From NCBI GenBank assembly GCA_947179485.1, contig OX359245.1:47169067-47233066 (forward strand): a stretch of 64,000 nt of DNA, written 5' to 3'. Positions 1 to 11,547 of the stretch are shown one piece after another (position 1 is the first letter of the stretch; every line of letters starts with the position of its first letter). The notes under the pieces were generated by a model, which made no database searches, was not told the DNA's origin, and saw only the letters and a program-made list of their open reading frames with translations. The DNA comes from Allacma fusca. Taxonomy: Eukaryota; Arthropoda; Collembola; Symphypleona; Sminthuridae. A program made the position numbers and the translations under genes.

Positions 1-1254
1 TCACTCGGGCAAAAATTCCAGAACTAATCTTTGCGCAAAATCTAGTAACTCCTGACAAAATATATTACGTGGCGTGAATGCTAAACCATATTAGAAATAT
101 CCAGGCAATAATTATAATGGAATTTTTGAGTGCGATTGTAATATTTGAAAAGCGAAGTTGCAGAAAATATTTTCGCTGTGAACGGAATAGTGCTGGCAAA
201 AATCCTCAAAAACAACATTATTTTGCGTATATTTCTAACGAAAAAATTGAGATCTCTGGAGTTTAAAACGTTAATTTAATTAGTTATTTAGCATTGTAAT
301 TTTTTATCGAAACTAGTTCTCGCTAATTGTATTTTACATAATTGTGCACACAAGAAATCAATTTTGGCTAACAAATTTTTGTATGAGTAAGTCACGTAAT
401 TCGAAACTATGTATAAAGCGAGTGACATAAAGCTACGCTTGTTTTTAAAATATTTTACAACTATTACGGAAAAATAAAATTATTGCGCAAGATAGGAGTA
501 AAACTTGCCTTACAAGATGCTCAACTAAAAAAATGAAAACCGAATAATTTAAACTCAGTTCTCCAAACTTAAATCCAAAATATTTGTGGTTACAAAAATG
601 CAGTTATTTTCAAAAATTTCACGCTTTAGGAAAGTTTCGCTTTGCGTTTCTTTCCCAGGAATTTGCGGAATTTCTCTGCTGTACTTTTGAATTGCAAGGA
701 ACAGCTGAAGAGCATACGATATATATCTGAAATTGAGATTTTCCTTACTCGCTTCCTATAGGTTAACCTCCAAATTATGACTCCTCCCCTCACCTTTCGT
801 ATTTATAACCAAAGCTGAACGCCTCCATTTCTCATTTTCATTTCAACGGTTAATTAAGTTACAGGTTTTCCAATTTCTGCTTCCATACCGTTGTGTAGTT
901 TTGGTCAATTTGATTATTCACAACTTACTGAGTGAGCCACCGTGGTACATTTTTATATCTTCGTCAGTACGTGACAAATGTGTTTTTTTCTTTTTTTATC
1001 TCTCCCTTTTCTACCTTGTGATCGACCATCTTGAGACAATTAGCTTGCGGAACGGCAATAAATGTGTTAGGTGGCGTCAAGACATTAATTGTTTTTAATT
1101 TTCGGTTATTTTTAAACGTTCAATAATGGCTCAATAGATTGCTGATTTATCAAATCCATTTGTCACCTCTATAACAATAAAACATGATGCATGATTGGTT
1201 GGTCAACAATTTCTCATTAAAGTCATTTTAAATTGTGAGAGGGGAATACAAACT
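1..1254. repeat. Long dispersed repeat, copy A
   Basis: This stretch aligns by eye, in the same direction, with about 22.02-23.05 kb and in part with 46.27-46.6 kb. Shared landmarks in order are a GTGGCGTGAA box near 70, a block around GTGCACCCAAGAAATGAAT (near 340 here, near 22270 there), CTATAGGTTAACCTCC near 760 (near 22690 and 46305), a TTACAGGTTTTCC block near 860, and GTGGCGTCAAGACATTA near 1070. The last 120 bases also match about 43.8-43.87 kb. No coding capacity is evident; short open frames here are not conserved between copies. It may be a decayed transposon or a unit of an old tandem repeat. Confidence 0.75.
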
Positions 1255-1475
1255 TCTCACGGGGAAAAAATTCAAAGAAGGCGAAAATCTTAGGGAGAGG
1301 ATATCTTTTTCGTATAAACAGGGATTTTGAAATTCATTTGCCTATTTTAGCAAGGATTTTCGAATTTGCGTAAATCTCGAAGGGGAAATCTTCTGCCAAC
1401 ATGAATATAATATTTTTACCAGGGATTTCTGAACTTCCCATCAGAGACATCAGACTCGGCAGGGAAAATCGGACT
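1255..1475 (+). mobile_element. Degenerate relative of the GGGAA-word hAT-like element
   Basis: The segment is rich in GGGAA and GGGATTT words and shares its order of words with the better-defined element at 2294-2557, including a block reading GACATCA followed shortly by GGCAGGGAAAAT. Clear terminal inverted repeats and a target duplication were not seen, so this is an old or truncated copy. Confidence 0.5.
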
Positions 1476-1999
1476 TCATCGTCCTAGAATGATTATCAAA
1501 ATCCAACCACTGGTTTTACATTAAATGTTTATTGAGGTTTGAAAATTTATAGTAAGCCTAATTTCAAACTTATTTTCCAAATAAATTCTACAAGCACGTC
1601 TTTGAAAATACTTTAAATGATGTTATTTACACTTGAATGCATTCCCAAAGATGATATAAAATCATTACCACAAAAATGTAAAAAAAATTAGGGTTAAGGA
1701 GGACAACCCTGCAGATAATAAAAAGCAAATTGAACTTTCAATTTTGTGTTTAAATTTATTATAATAATAATTAAAATTAGAGTTTAAATCATTCGGTTTG
1801 TTTTAACCATCAAAGGTTAGTAAGGTTTTATTTGCTGATAAAAAATAGCTTTCAATATAACTTTCATTGCAGCTCCACGAACTTCATTATACTACGTTAT
1901 AAAGATCATGGGAAATAGATAATTAATATATACAAAATTAACTGTTTATCGATACGCCCACGCAAGCAGGAGTTTAGGAATTTGTGAAATTTTTAAGCT
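1476..1999. other. AT-rich spacer without recognised features
   Basis: I see no coding region, RNA gene or named repeat here; it is A+T-rich sequence between two repeat copies. Confidence 0.5.
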
Positions 2000-3010
2000 G
2001 CAATTCCAAACAAAATAGCTGGTGTGGCTTGAATTCTAGAATATTTTAGAAATCCCCAGGCAACAGTTATAAAGAATATTTTGTTGTGGGATTGTTATGT
2101 TTGAGAAACGAAGTTGCAGAAAATTATTTCGCTTTGAATTGATTCGTAAAAATGATAAAAATCGTCGAAACCAACTTTGACAGCATTCGATCTCATTTGA
2201 CTAAACATGATTTTTATTTTAAAATCTGGAAACGAATTGTTTGAAAGTGTGGAAGTAATTATGTTCTCACTTATAGGAACTACTGGTGCCGACCAGGGGT
2301 CGGATTTATGTGGGAAGACGGGAAGAATCTTCCCAGGGAAAAACTTTTCAGCAGGGAAATTTTCAAACGGAATTGCAAACAGGGATTTTCAAATCTGTTG
2401 ATCTTTTTTTTGGCAGGGATTTTTGAATTTGTTTGGGTGTATTACGAAAATTGTTTTGCCAATAGGGAGTTTTAAACTTGCTTCGAACAGGGACATCATG
2501 ACCAGCAGGGAAAATAAAAAAAATCTTATAGGGAGATTTACAAAAATCCGACCCTTGGTGCCGACAAGATGTGTGAATGGAAATGATGCAAAATGATGCG
2601 GCAATTCAATTGTAAAATATTTAAAGCGCAGTGGGGCAGTAATTACACGTTTTTAAAAATTACATAACTCTGTATATTATTAATATTGTCAAGCGTCATT
2701 GTCATTTCTGCAGTTTAATTTACTTTACATTAAAGTGGGTATGCCATTTTCCCGCTCAACGCCACATTAAATTTAGCAACAGTCACATTTGTATGGTGCC
2801 TGCGTACTAACTTTACGTCGAATAAAATAGCCTAACTTGTTAAATATTTCAATTTTACCTAGAAATTTAGCATTTACAGCAATTATTCATGTTCTTGAAT
2901 TTTTTGAACTCCCCATTCTTTCCGCGTTTACAGGTTACAGTTCTTTCCTGTAACCGATATATAATAGAGTCCGTCAAAAATTTTCAGTTGTCCATGATTG
3001 ATGCTATGAA
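2000..3010. repeat. Long dispersed repeat, second copy (interrupted by a hAT-like element)
   Basis: Bases 2000-2285 and 2566-3010 align in the same direction with about 15.95-16.67 kb. Landmarks are GTGGCTTGAATTC (2024) against GTGGCGTGAATG (15991), CATGATTTT near 2208 and 16188, and the block CAGCAATTATTCATGTTC near 2878 and 16528. The two halves are separated by the insertion at 2294-2557. No gene is visible. Confidence 0.65.
2294..2557. mobile_element. hAT-like miniature element, GGGAA word family
   Basis: Terminal inverted repeats read CAGGGGTCGGATTT at the left and AAATCCGACCCTTG at the right, i.e. 13 of 14 bases match after reverse complementing. The element is flanked by a perfect 8-bp direct repeat GTGCCGAC at 2286-2293 and 2558-2565. 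An 8-bp duplication and a CAGGG terminus are typical of the hAT superfamily (established knowledge). The 264-bp interior is almost entirely variations of GGGAA or CAGGGATTT words in one dominant orientation, with a few reverse complements. There is no coding capacity, so a transposase would have to act in trans. Confidence 0.88.
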
Positions 3011-3316
3011 AAACGATTTGCTTGAAAGGCAATTCAAAAATGTTCCCTTATATTTGTATAGTTTTTAAAACCAAAATCGTTTACGTAGATAGGTAGTGTG
3101 GGACTTTAATTAAGTTTTTAAAATTTTTTGGAAACTAAGCTCCCGTAAAAATCTATGAACGCCGGACTGTCCAAGAAAAGTCAAAGATCAGAAATCCCGA
3201 CATTCTTCATCTTTCTAGCTTTCTTGAAGCTGAATTTTGTTAAAATTTTTGACCATGTCCATATGTATTACCTTACAATCTTATTAGTATGAACATTAGC
3301 AGCTTAGAAAATCATC

Positions 3317-3359
3317 GGTGATCAGCACTACGTGCTAAGTCACCAGGGGGCGAAGCGCC
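3317..3359. other. GC-rich double hairpin
   Basis: Bases 3317-3344 form an interrupted stem (GGTGA with TCACC outside, AGCAC with GTGCT inside). It is followed at once by a second small hairpin at 3349-3359 (GGCG, loop AAG, CGCC). Both stand out from the AT-rich surroundings. They could be the structured end of a mobile element; I found no matching partner end. Confidence 0.4.
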
Positions 3360-3518
3360 GGCGGAATGTGGCGACAAGGGCTTTTTAACAGTAATGTGGT
3401 GTGTACAAGGAAACGTTTATTTAAAATCCCCCAGTACTGGTCACAGTTATTTCTACTGGGAAAAGATGTTAACTGGAGCAAACGAAAAAAAAGGTTCATA
3501 CATGTGCTTCCTTGTATG

Positions 3519-4043
3519 CAGGGTTGGTTTGGTTTAAATCAAATGATTTAAACCAAACGGTTTTTTAATTAAAACCAATGGTTTAAACCAAACACCTGAA
3601 ATTTTAATATTTTCAATCCAAAATGCTTATATTTCGTCGTGCACAAAACTTGTGCAGTTACTGTGATATTGTGTAGTTAAACTTTAGTGAAGTAAATAAT
3701 ACTATTAGCTTTTAGTCTTGTACATTTAGAAATTCGGAATTGTTTGTAAAATGAAAAATGTCAAACTTGTGTTTATGCTGTAAAGTTATCGTTAAAATTG
3801 TATCTAAATATTTAATATTTAATGCTTTGTGATACTTACTGAGCTAGGGAAATATGTAAATTTGTTCAAATTCAAATTTTTTTGCATATGTATGAATGTT
3901 TTGGATTGAAAATTTGTTTAAACTAAAAAAAACTGGTTTAAACAAAAACAATCCGGTTTAAACAGAACAAAAAACCGGTTTAAATCGAAAAAACCCGGTT
4001 GTTTGGTTTTTTTTTGAAAAAAACCAAAAAACCCCCAACCCTG
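3519..4043. mobile_element. hAT-like element, GGTTTAAACC word family
   Basis: Termini read CAGGGTTGG on the left and CCAACCCTG on the right, a perfect 9-bp inverted repeat. Flanking octamers are CTTGTATG (3511-3518) and CTTGTATA (4044-4051), 7 of 8 identical, as expected for an aged hAT target duplication. Both arms (about 3525-3595 and 3910-4030) consist of the palindromic word GGTTTAAACC and variants such as ACCGGTTTAAA. The central 300 bases are ordinary AT-rich sequence without a gene. Confidence 0.82.
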
Positions 4044-4339
4044 CTTGTATATATGTATAGTATTACATTCAGTACGCATATAATCAATTGTGAAAACGTT
4101 TGATGTTCGATTTTAAAACACCATGTACAAGTACTCCCGACCTCTACCGGTCGTTAGAACACAAAGTTCAATGTAAACAACAAATCCTACAATAGATGTC
4201 CCAATCTGTACTCCCCGATGTGCCTACATATGTATTACCATGAGTTTATACGTGACCTCATTTAATTTTCTGAGGTCAACACATTTCCTTCAAAAACAAT
4301 AGGATTCTTCCTTTTACATCAAAACATTATCAAACAATA

Positions 4340-5010
4340 AAAATTTAATTGCGGCCCAAAAATATTTAAAGCGAAGTGAAATATTTAAATATTTAAAAAG
4401 TAATTTTGGTCCCACAAAGGGATAAGAAAGTCCCATATCACTGGCTTCATTTTTGTGTAATGTATTGTAAGGATGAAGCTAATTAAAATTAAAATTTGAA
4501 AGAAAATGAGCAAAAAATTGCAGTTAAAATTGTGAAACTAATTTGATAATTCAAATTTCAATAGTAATTTTGGTTTCTCAACAAGCATTGGCTCTTGAAA
4601 GTTTGTCTGGCTTTGCTCCACCACCGTCAGGGAGTAATTTCAAACGTTTTCCAGCTAGCGCAACGAGAAAATTTTGAAATATTTGAAAGAAATTGTGCTA
4701 GAAAATAGAAAAATGTAATGTTTCTTGACGTCTGGCCTGCTTGGGTTTGGAAAGACTTAACGATTTTAATGAACATGGCAAATCCTCATATGTATGCTTA
4801 TATTTTTTAAACATATCAACAACACTGCGATCTTTAAATCTGCACACCAAGATATCTTGGAAAATAGATACAGTGGCGTTGAAGCAAAAGTATTTTCAAA
4901 TTTTTGTAATTTACTTTATTTCGACAAAATAAATTTTGTCTCAAGGCTAACGATTTTTAGGACGCAATACGTAGTGTGACTAGAATTTTAAAACATTTTA
5001 AAAAAATTAA
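4340..5010. repeat. Dispersed repeat block P, copy 1
   Basis: This block aligns in the same direction with about 20.52-21.17 kb: AAATATTTAAAGCGAAGTGAA near 4363 against AATATTTAAAGCGGCGTGAA near 20547, then TATTGGCTCTTGAAAGTTTG, TTTGCTCCACC, the box at 4871, TTTATTTCGACAAAATAAA and an AATACGTAG box near 4967. A shorter match lies at 15.65-15.78 kb. The 63-aa and 61-aa open frames here are not conserved in the other copies. Confidence 0.7.
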
Positions 5011-5084
5011 AAAACAAATCGAATGAGCATTTAGCATTTACCAAATTAATTATACCAACAAAACAATAATATTTCCATCAAATT

Positions 5085-5480
5085 TCCAAACAATAATAAT
5101 TCTCACTTCATACTGAATGATTATGGACTGTTTGAACTCATTTGTGATTATTAGTACAAAACGCAGTAACTTAAATGAACAAAATGATAAATTATATTAT
5201 CTGAATTTTACTTACATAGCACAGATCATCCAATAAATTTATAGCCCCTGTGTGTAAATCCCACGGCTGTACAATTATGGAAAATGCAATTAACGTCCGA
5301 AAATATTTCAAGCAACGTGAAGCTGTAAATATTCAAAAGACAAATTATATCCTACAAAACTGTAATTGTTTTCAAATTCACATATCACTTTTGTATACAT
5401 TTTAACGTGAATCTATTTAAAACTGAAATTCTAAAACAAATTATGCTGGAAATTTGAAATTAAAATTGTGAAACTCAATC
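5085..5480. repeat. Dispersed repeat block Q, copy 1
   Basis: This block matches about 19.78-20.13 kb in the same direction, including GATTATTAGTA, TGATAAATTATATTATCTGA and a CACCTGTRTGTAAA region. Here Q follows block P, whereas at 19.8-21.2 kb P follows Q, as expected for a cyclic tandem arrangement. Confidence 0.65.
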
Positions 5481-5675
5481 AAATACTGTTAAGCCATTAT
5501 TGGCTTTAGGAATAATTATGAACCATACTGTACCGTATAACAACATTACTGTACATATATGTCCGGTTAAGATACAATAATGCGTGTAAAATGCGTACTT
5601 TATTTGTTACATTTCCATTGGTTAAAAGAATATCTGAAATATTCCAGGAGGTTGGCACATAAGTGCTCACCTCCG

Positions 5676-5700
5676 TATATAAACCCCTGCCCCTTCAGTC
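5676..5700 (+). promoter_or_regulatory. TATA box and initiator of gypsy element 1
   Basis: TATATAAA at 5676-5683 is followed by TCAGTC at 5695-5700, a TCAGT-type initiator like those of many arthropod promoters and retrotransposons. The spacing is slightly short (about 21 bases from TATA to the A of the initiator). It lies about 460 bases before gag, where a 5' LTR U3/R boundary would be expected. Function is inferred. Confidence 0.45.
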
Positions 5701-6159
5701 TCAAAAGACGAGAGAATCCCGAGCCACAGACCAAGAAAGACCAAGAGACGCGTGCAAGAAAGTGTATCTCATTAACGCACTACACAGAATAATGTATATA
5801 CTGAGTGACTAAAAACTATAATACATACGCACTTATTCTGAGACCGAACGTCTCAGGCCGCTCTCACAGCAAGCATCGTGTGCTCTCTGCCTGCTGCACA
5901 TTCCCTCGTTCACATTCACATTGCCATTCTCTCTTCTAATTCTTTCCTCTCCATTTTTTCCTATTTTTATCCTTTAATTCCCATTTCCTCCTTTCTGAGC
6001 TCTATTTCCCCCCAAATATCAAATATAACTTAACATGGTGCACGGTGCGCGGTTCTTCTGTACTTTGAATTTGTTAATTCTAGTATAGACGATTCGTAAC
6101 CTCTCAGCGAGTTTGCCCAAAAATTCCTACTTCTTCCTCCTTTTTCCTCAAAAAATCCC

Positions 6160-8776
6160 ATGTCTCGACAAGAAATAAGACTCATACGGGTGGTGAAACT
6201 AAATTCTCGTAGTGAATTTATCCGTTTTAATAACATTAATTATATCGCCATCCTCCAACGTGACGCCAACAACGTCGACCTTAGTTCTACAGAACAACAG
6301 GAGGCGATAGATAAATATCCACACCTCACTATAGAAAAAGCCATAAGTCAGTTTCGCGTTTATAAACTATTTCGTCAGAAACTTCCACAATATCTCAACA
6401 CGGACATAGTGCCAGAAACGGTCACCGCTGCTGATTTTGACGTGTTACATAAAAAACGCAGCAGGATACCCACATTAACAACCCTGTCAGAGAAAACTGT
6501 AATTCCCGTACCAGACGACACACGAGCTCAAACTCCACCGAGCACGAACGGAGAAAATACCGAGGGCCCGACTCCCGAACCACCGACAACGCCAGACGAC
6601 TTCAGGTCATTCAACCCGTCCCGAACTTTCACACCAGCCATCTCTACTGGACCACATGATCCTGATAACAATTTGACCGTTACAACAGAAACAGTAAGTC
6701 CGAATTTTAATTTGTCCAATGAGCATACAATCGTCGCCACTCCAACAGCTACGAATTCCCAACCCGCGTCTACTCGTCTATTTAACAACCACAATTATTT
6801 CGAGGAAGTGTCCCAGCAGTTCGTCGATCGAATAAACTCCAAACAACAGCGAGATTCATCCGGAACAAGCATTGTAAACTACCCATATTATCGACAACTT
6901 TTACGAGACCTCAACGTAGCTACAGCTATCAATCCAGACCTTAGCTTTTTAAACACCCGAGCAAGTTTCAACCGTATTGTTGCAAGAATCATTACCATCT
7001 TTCGAAATTGGCAAACCCACTGTACCGAACACACATCCTTAATAGAGGAATTGCAAGATATTCACGAATCCTTATTGGCTACGGATCTCCTCACAATTGT
7101 AACTACATCAACAGCAATCCCCACAACTTCAACTGCAACTGCATCCACTTCTTTTCTCTCTCACCCCACACCTTCTTCTTCATCACCACAATTTTACAGT
7201 TTGATCCCTCTCATTAGTTCCTGGTCAGACAGGCTCAAAACTTTGAAAAGACAAAACCAAGACGTTACTCACCAATTTACCTTAACTTATTACCGTAACC
7301 TTGTTGCTGAGAAAACCCTTTCCAGTAAAATAACTCTTTCAAACTTCCCTTTCACCTCTTCGGAAGCCTACCGAGAGGCTATTTTTCTCTTACCACAAGA
7401 ATTTATTTATGAAGCGACCCACCAACAACCAAACCTTCTGTCTATCCCACCATCCTCCTTTCCTGAGAATCCTCAATCAAATCCTAACCAAAACAATAAC
7501 ACTACTGATATTGATCCTGACGAACCCACAACTATCATTCCTAACGACGATAATCCACTTTATAATATTTATATCACACCTCCTCCTCCTCCAAACCCTG
7601 ATATTGATTCTGATTCCGACTCCGAATCCCTTCATTTCACAACTGCTTCTAATAGTGTTTCCTCCTCTCGCACTTCATCTCGAGCCTCATCTCCAACTGC
7701 TTCAATTTCTCCTATTTCTCCTCCCTTCGTGGCACCTCAACCAATCATGGACAATAACAGATTCCTCCTCGATAAACCAAAATGTTCCCCTTCTGAGCTC
7801 TCCTCTGACAATCTCAGAAAATTCTTCTCACGCTGCAATTCCTTCTTTGCCACCTTCACTGCTGATGACGCTACCAAAAAGGATACATACAACACCAAAT
7901 CTCAGATGCCTCAGCAACAGTAAAGAATTACCTAGACCATTATTGTGACTTAAGATCCACCCAACGTAAAACCTATGCCCAATTCTGTGATGACATCCTC
8001 AATAATATTCCCAAAGATGTACCAGATAGTAAGACCAAAATACTCAATGCTCTCTCCATGACAAAATACGCCACGGAAACTGCAACAATGTTTGCGCTCC
8101 GAGTTAAGGCTACAGCTGGTTCCGACTGGAACAATTTTCCAGAAACAACAGCAGTGGAATCCATCCGAGAAAAATTAGACCCTACGGTCAAAATATTTCT
8201 TCAGCGGCACAATGCAAAAATTCGTAATTTTGCCCATTTACTAGATGGTTCAAGGCATACGAAACCTGTGCGCCTCAAAATCCACAAGAACACGCTACTC
8301 CTACTCCACAGCTTCCCTCCAATTTGGTTGACAAACTTGACGCCGTCCTCGAACGACTGGATAAACTCGAAACTACAAATACAGCTATAATGGCCGTCAC
8401 CAACCAGATGCCCCAACAAAGACGCCAGTACTCCCAAAACTTTCACCAGGGACAAAATTCCAATACTTCCAACCCTGTCGTATGCTACAGATGCCACAAG
8501 CCCGGCCATATAGGTAGACAATGCCCCACCATGAATGCTCAACAACAAGGACAGGCAACTGCATCTACAGTTATTTGTGAACGATGCTCACGGCCCGGTC
8601 ATCAGACAAAATTTTGTCGTCAGCATCTACCCATGCATTACACGGACTATGGAACTTATCTTGCTGAAAGACGACAACAAGGACACCAACAAGGACAAAA
8701 TTTAAACTCGCCAGGGCAGGCTGCCCTAGGCCTGCCTCAAACTCAATTACGAGCTTTACCAGCTCCGGACACTTAA
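6160..8776 (+). pseudogene. gag of gypsy element 1 (frameshifted)
   Basis: Gag would package the RNA into cytoplasmic particles. The first open segment runs 6160-7923 (587 codons). It is rich in Pro, Ser and Thr, with acidic and serine tracts near codons 480-520. A frameshift just before 7908 moves the gag reading into another frame (region around ATVKNYLDHYCDL). A second, near 8235, restores the frame that carries a short coiled coil (LVDKLDAVLERLDKLE) and two CX2CX4HX4C zinc knuckles (CYRCHKPGHIGRQC and CERCSRPGHQTKFC) before the stop at 8774. The knuckles identify the nucleocapsid part with confidence; capsid boundaries are not clear. The start at 6160 is the first ATG of the long frame and is not independently supported. 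Confidence 0.8.
8698..8736 (+). promoter_or_regulatory. Candidate -1 ribosomal frameshift signal, gypsy element 1
   Basis: The heptamer AAATTTA (8698-8704) sits in the gag frame as A AAT TTA, the X XXY YYZ pattern of known -1 slippery sites. Ten bases later GGCAGGC (8715-8721) can pair with GCCTGCC (8730-8736) around an 8-base loop; a smaller alternative stem AGGGC/GCCCT overlaps it. After a -1 shift the frame is open through the gag stop into protease, which lies in exactly that frame. Function is inferred from position and pattern. Confidence 0.6.
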
Positions 8777-9362
8777 GCCTCCAACCGAAATTAATAATTC
8801 CAACCATCTCTCTGCACTCTTCTATTCCAATATCCATTCATTCCCTTTCGTGTTCCTTGAAAATTATGATTACCATTAACAGCCAAAAACTCCCGTGTCT
8901 CATTGACACAGGAGATGCGGCTTCATTAATACACCCATCATTTTTACCAAATGAATCCCGTATAAAGCCAAGTGCAATACGACTCATCGATGCTAATGGA
9001 AATCCAATGAAGAACAACGGCATAGCCCTCGTCAAATTCAAGATAGGTCAATGCACTTTCAACCATCCCTTCATTGTAGCTCCATCGACTGCTCTCAACT
9101 GTATTCTCGGTACAGACTTTCTGTACTCTAAAACTGGGTTCATCATAAATACTACAACAAATACACTCTGGAATAAGTTCACGGGACACGTTCCCCTTAT
9201 TCACACGGTTCTCCAACATGAAAAGGCCTTCCAGGACCAAAGTGAACTTCCAATTTTACTTCCACAGGCTGCTATAACAAAAGCAACAATTTCCAACAAG
9301 TCATTGCACCCAAACGCGGCACCAACGAATGCTACGCTTCACCAACGCTCAAACAATGGATA
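8777..9362 (+). pseudogene. Protease domain of gypsy element 1 pol
   Basis: This is an aspartic protease of the retropepsin fold, expected to cut the Gag-Pol polyprotein. The active-site motif LIDTGDAASLIHP begins near base 8899 and the second conserved block ILGTDFL lies near 9100; both spacings fit gypsy proteases. The frame is -1 relative to the end of gag, so Pol would be made by frameshifting. The frame ends with TAG at 9361, before the RT region. Whether that stop is original or a mutation is unclear, but most gypsy elements keep protease and RT in one frame, so I read it as damage. Confidence 0.8.
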
Positions 9363-9995
9363 GGAAACTCTGTTCGTTGACCCTCCTCTGACTTCTTCCA
9401 ACGAACCCTATACACATTCTCGAACGTCTGCCTCAACACAAACTCTTCCAACTTTTACAGACAACTCATCTCAAACCCTTTCCATCAGTAAAAATAAAAT
9501 TCCCATAGCAAGAAATATTTCCTACAATATTCAAGTACAACAGATATTACCTCCGACGAGTCTGACAAGGGATACTACCATAGGTCATCGAACCCACACC
9601 GTCGCAGAATTTCAACTTCTCGCAGAGCTACTATTAAAACTATACCCACTTCTATATCTTCCCAGCCTACTATATCTCCCAAACCTACAACATTTACAAC
9701 TCTTCCCATTTTGTGTGTTTCACACACTAAACCAAATCATGTACTACGGGTACAAGGCACTCAAACTATTGGCCCCAGGTCCCATGTCACAATCCCAACT
9801 TTACACTCCTCTGAGGACACCAATCCGATATATTTCCAGCCTCATCCTTCTCTGTATAACGATTATCACATTTTAGCTCCTCACTCCATCCTGTCTCCAA
9901 CTTCTAAATTTTTACTTGTTACTAATCCCACCAATATTCCAGTTATTCTACCCGATGGCCTCGGATTAGGGCATATCACACCATTAGACCATTAA
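9363..9995 (+). pseudogene. Protease-RT linker of gypsy element 1
   Basis: This 630-base stretch has no single long frame. From 9711 a 94-codon frame contains a segment like the usual beta-rich linker between protease and RT (LLVTNPTNIPVILPDGLGLG). Before it the reading appears frameshifted. No catalytic motif is expected here. Confidence 0.5.
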
Positions 9996-11480
9996 GACAA
10001 CTCCATGAATCCCATTCCAATTTATGCCATCGACAACTTGACAATGAATTATCCTCCTTTAAAATCAATCCCGACCTCAACCCCGAAGATACAACCAAAA
10101 TCAGAGATTTACTCAAAGAATACCGTAGCTCGTTTGCATTTTACCCTCACGAATTAGGACGATGTTCTACGCTTCCCTTTACAGTGGAACTGGAACAAAA
10201 CAAAATTGTAGCTCACAAAGCATACAAGACCTCCGAATATCAGGACGACATTATAAATGCCCAAGTTCAAACATTACTTGACAACATCCTTATTGCACCA
10301 TCAACTTCACCATTTACCAGTCCCGTGATTATTGTCCTCAAGAAACCCAATGATCAAGGCCTACGTAAACCACGCATGGTAATAGACTTTCGCTCCCTAA
10401 ATAAATTAACAAAGGCAATGCACTGGCCACTGCCCAGCATCGATGAGATATTAAGGCGACTAAAAAACAACAAATTCTTTTCCACATTGGATCTCGCCCA
10501 AGGGTTCCATCAAATTACGGTGGACAAAAATTCTCTTGAGAAATTAAGCTTCATCACCAAAAATGGCCAATATGAATACCTCTTGATGCCATTTGGAACA
10601 AAGAATTCACCTTCCCACTTCTGTCGCATTATAGACTTAAAATACTCAACAGCTTTAGCCTACGTCGACGACATTATCATAGCCAGCCAAACAATAGATG
10701 AACACATCACCAAATTAAGAAATATCTTTGACTGGTTCAAACAACACCACTTAAAATTCGAACCTACTAAATGTAGGTTCGGTTTTGAGAAAATTAACCT
10801 ACTGGGTTTTACGATAACCTCCTACGGCATACAGCCCTACAATGAAAATCTAAATGGGATCAGACACATGCCCTCTCCACACGATGTCAAATCAGTCCAA
10901 TCATTTTTAGGCATGGCCAACTTTTTTAGACGCTTCATCCCTCACTTCGCTCAAATTGCTTTCCCACTACGGGAACTGACCAGACAAAATATACCCTTTG
11001 AACGGACACAAGAATGTCAACAGGCATTCGAGGCTTTGAAGAACCTCCTCATTTGTCAACCCGTACTAGCGCATTACGACCCCAATAAACCTACCTTCCT
11101 ATACACGGATGCATCTTTACTAGGAATGGAGCCTATCTTACCCAGCCTAAACCTGACGGACACGAACACCCCATATATTTCCTCAGTAGAAGACTGAATA
11201 AGTACGAACTAAAATATAACATCCGTTTATTAGAGTTACTGGCCAACACATGGGCCACAATGAAGTTAAAGGAATATCTCTTAGGAATTCCATTTACCGT
11301 CAAAACTGACCATCACAGCCTTTGCTATATTATGAAGACAAAAGATGACCTGGATCCCAAACTCCAACATCTTTAGTTGTTATTAATGCCTTATGACATC
11401 ACAATTCAATATGTTAAAGGCACTACACACCGCGTAGCTGATTGCCTCAGTCGCAACCCATTTGGGGAGCCTGAACACTA
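9996..11480 (+). pseudogene. Reverse transcriptase and RNase H of gypsy element 1
   Basis: The domain would copy element RNA into DNA. The frame from about 10000 enters RT with SPVIIVLKKP, RMVIDFRSLN, TLDLAQGFHQI and the polymerase motif AYVDDIII near base 10659. The stretch between SHFCRIIDLK and STALAYVDD is some ten residues shorter than usual, suggesting a small deletion. The thumb/connection region (GFTITSYGIQP, FLGMANFFRRFI) is complete. RNase H begins FLYTDASLLG near 11100. A frameshift near 11125 moves the rest (HPIYFLSRRLNKYE, VKTDHHSL, VADCLSRNPF) into a second frame, which also has an in-frame TAG near 11373. Both changes would inactivate the protein. Confidence 0.88.
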
Positions 11481-11547
11481 ACAAACAGACGATGCTGCAT
11501 GTCTCTCAATCAATGCTATCAGCATTTCTACTCTCAAAGAAGAACAG

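Noticed and set aside
7409..7948. 179-codon + frame overlapping gag
   Set aside because: It lies in another frame over the gag coding region, consists mostly of Leu/Ile/Pro/Thr runs, and is a by-product of the C-rich gag codons.
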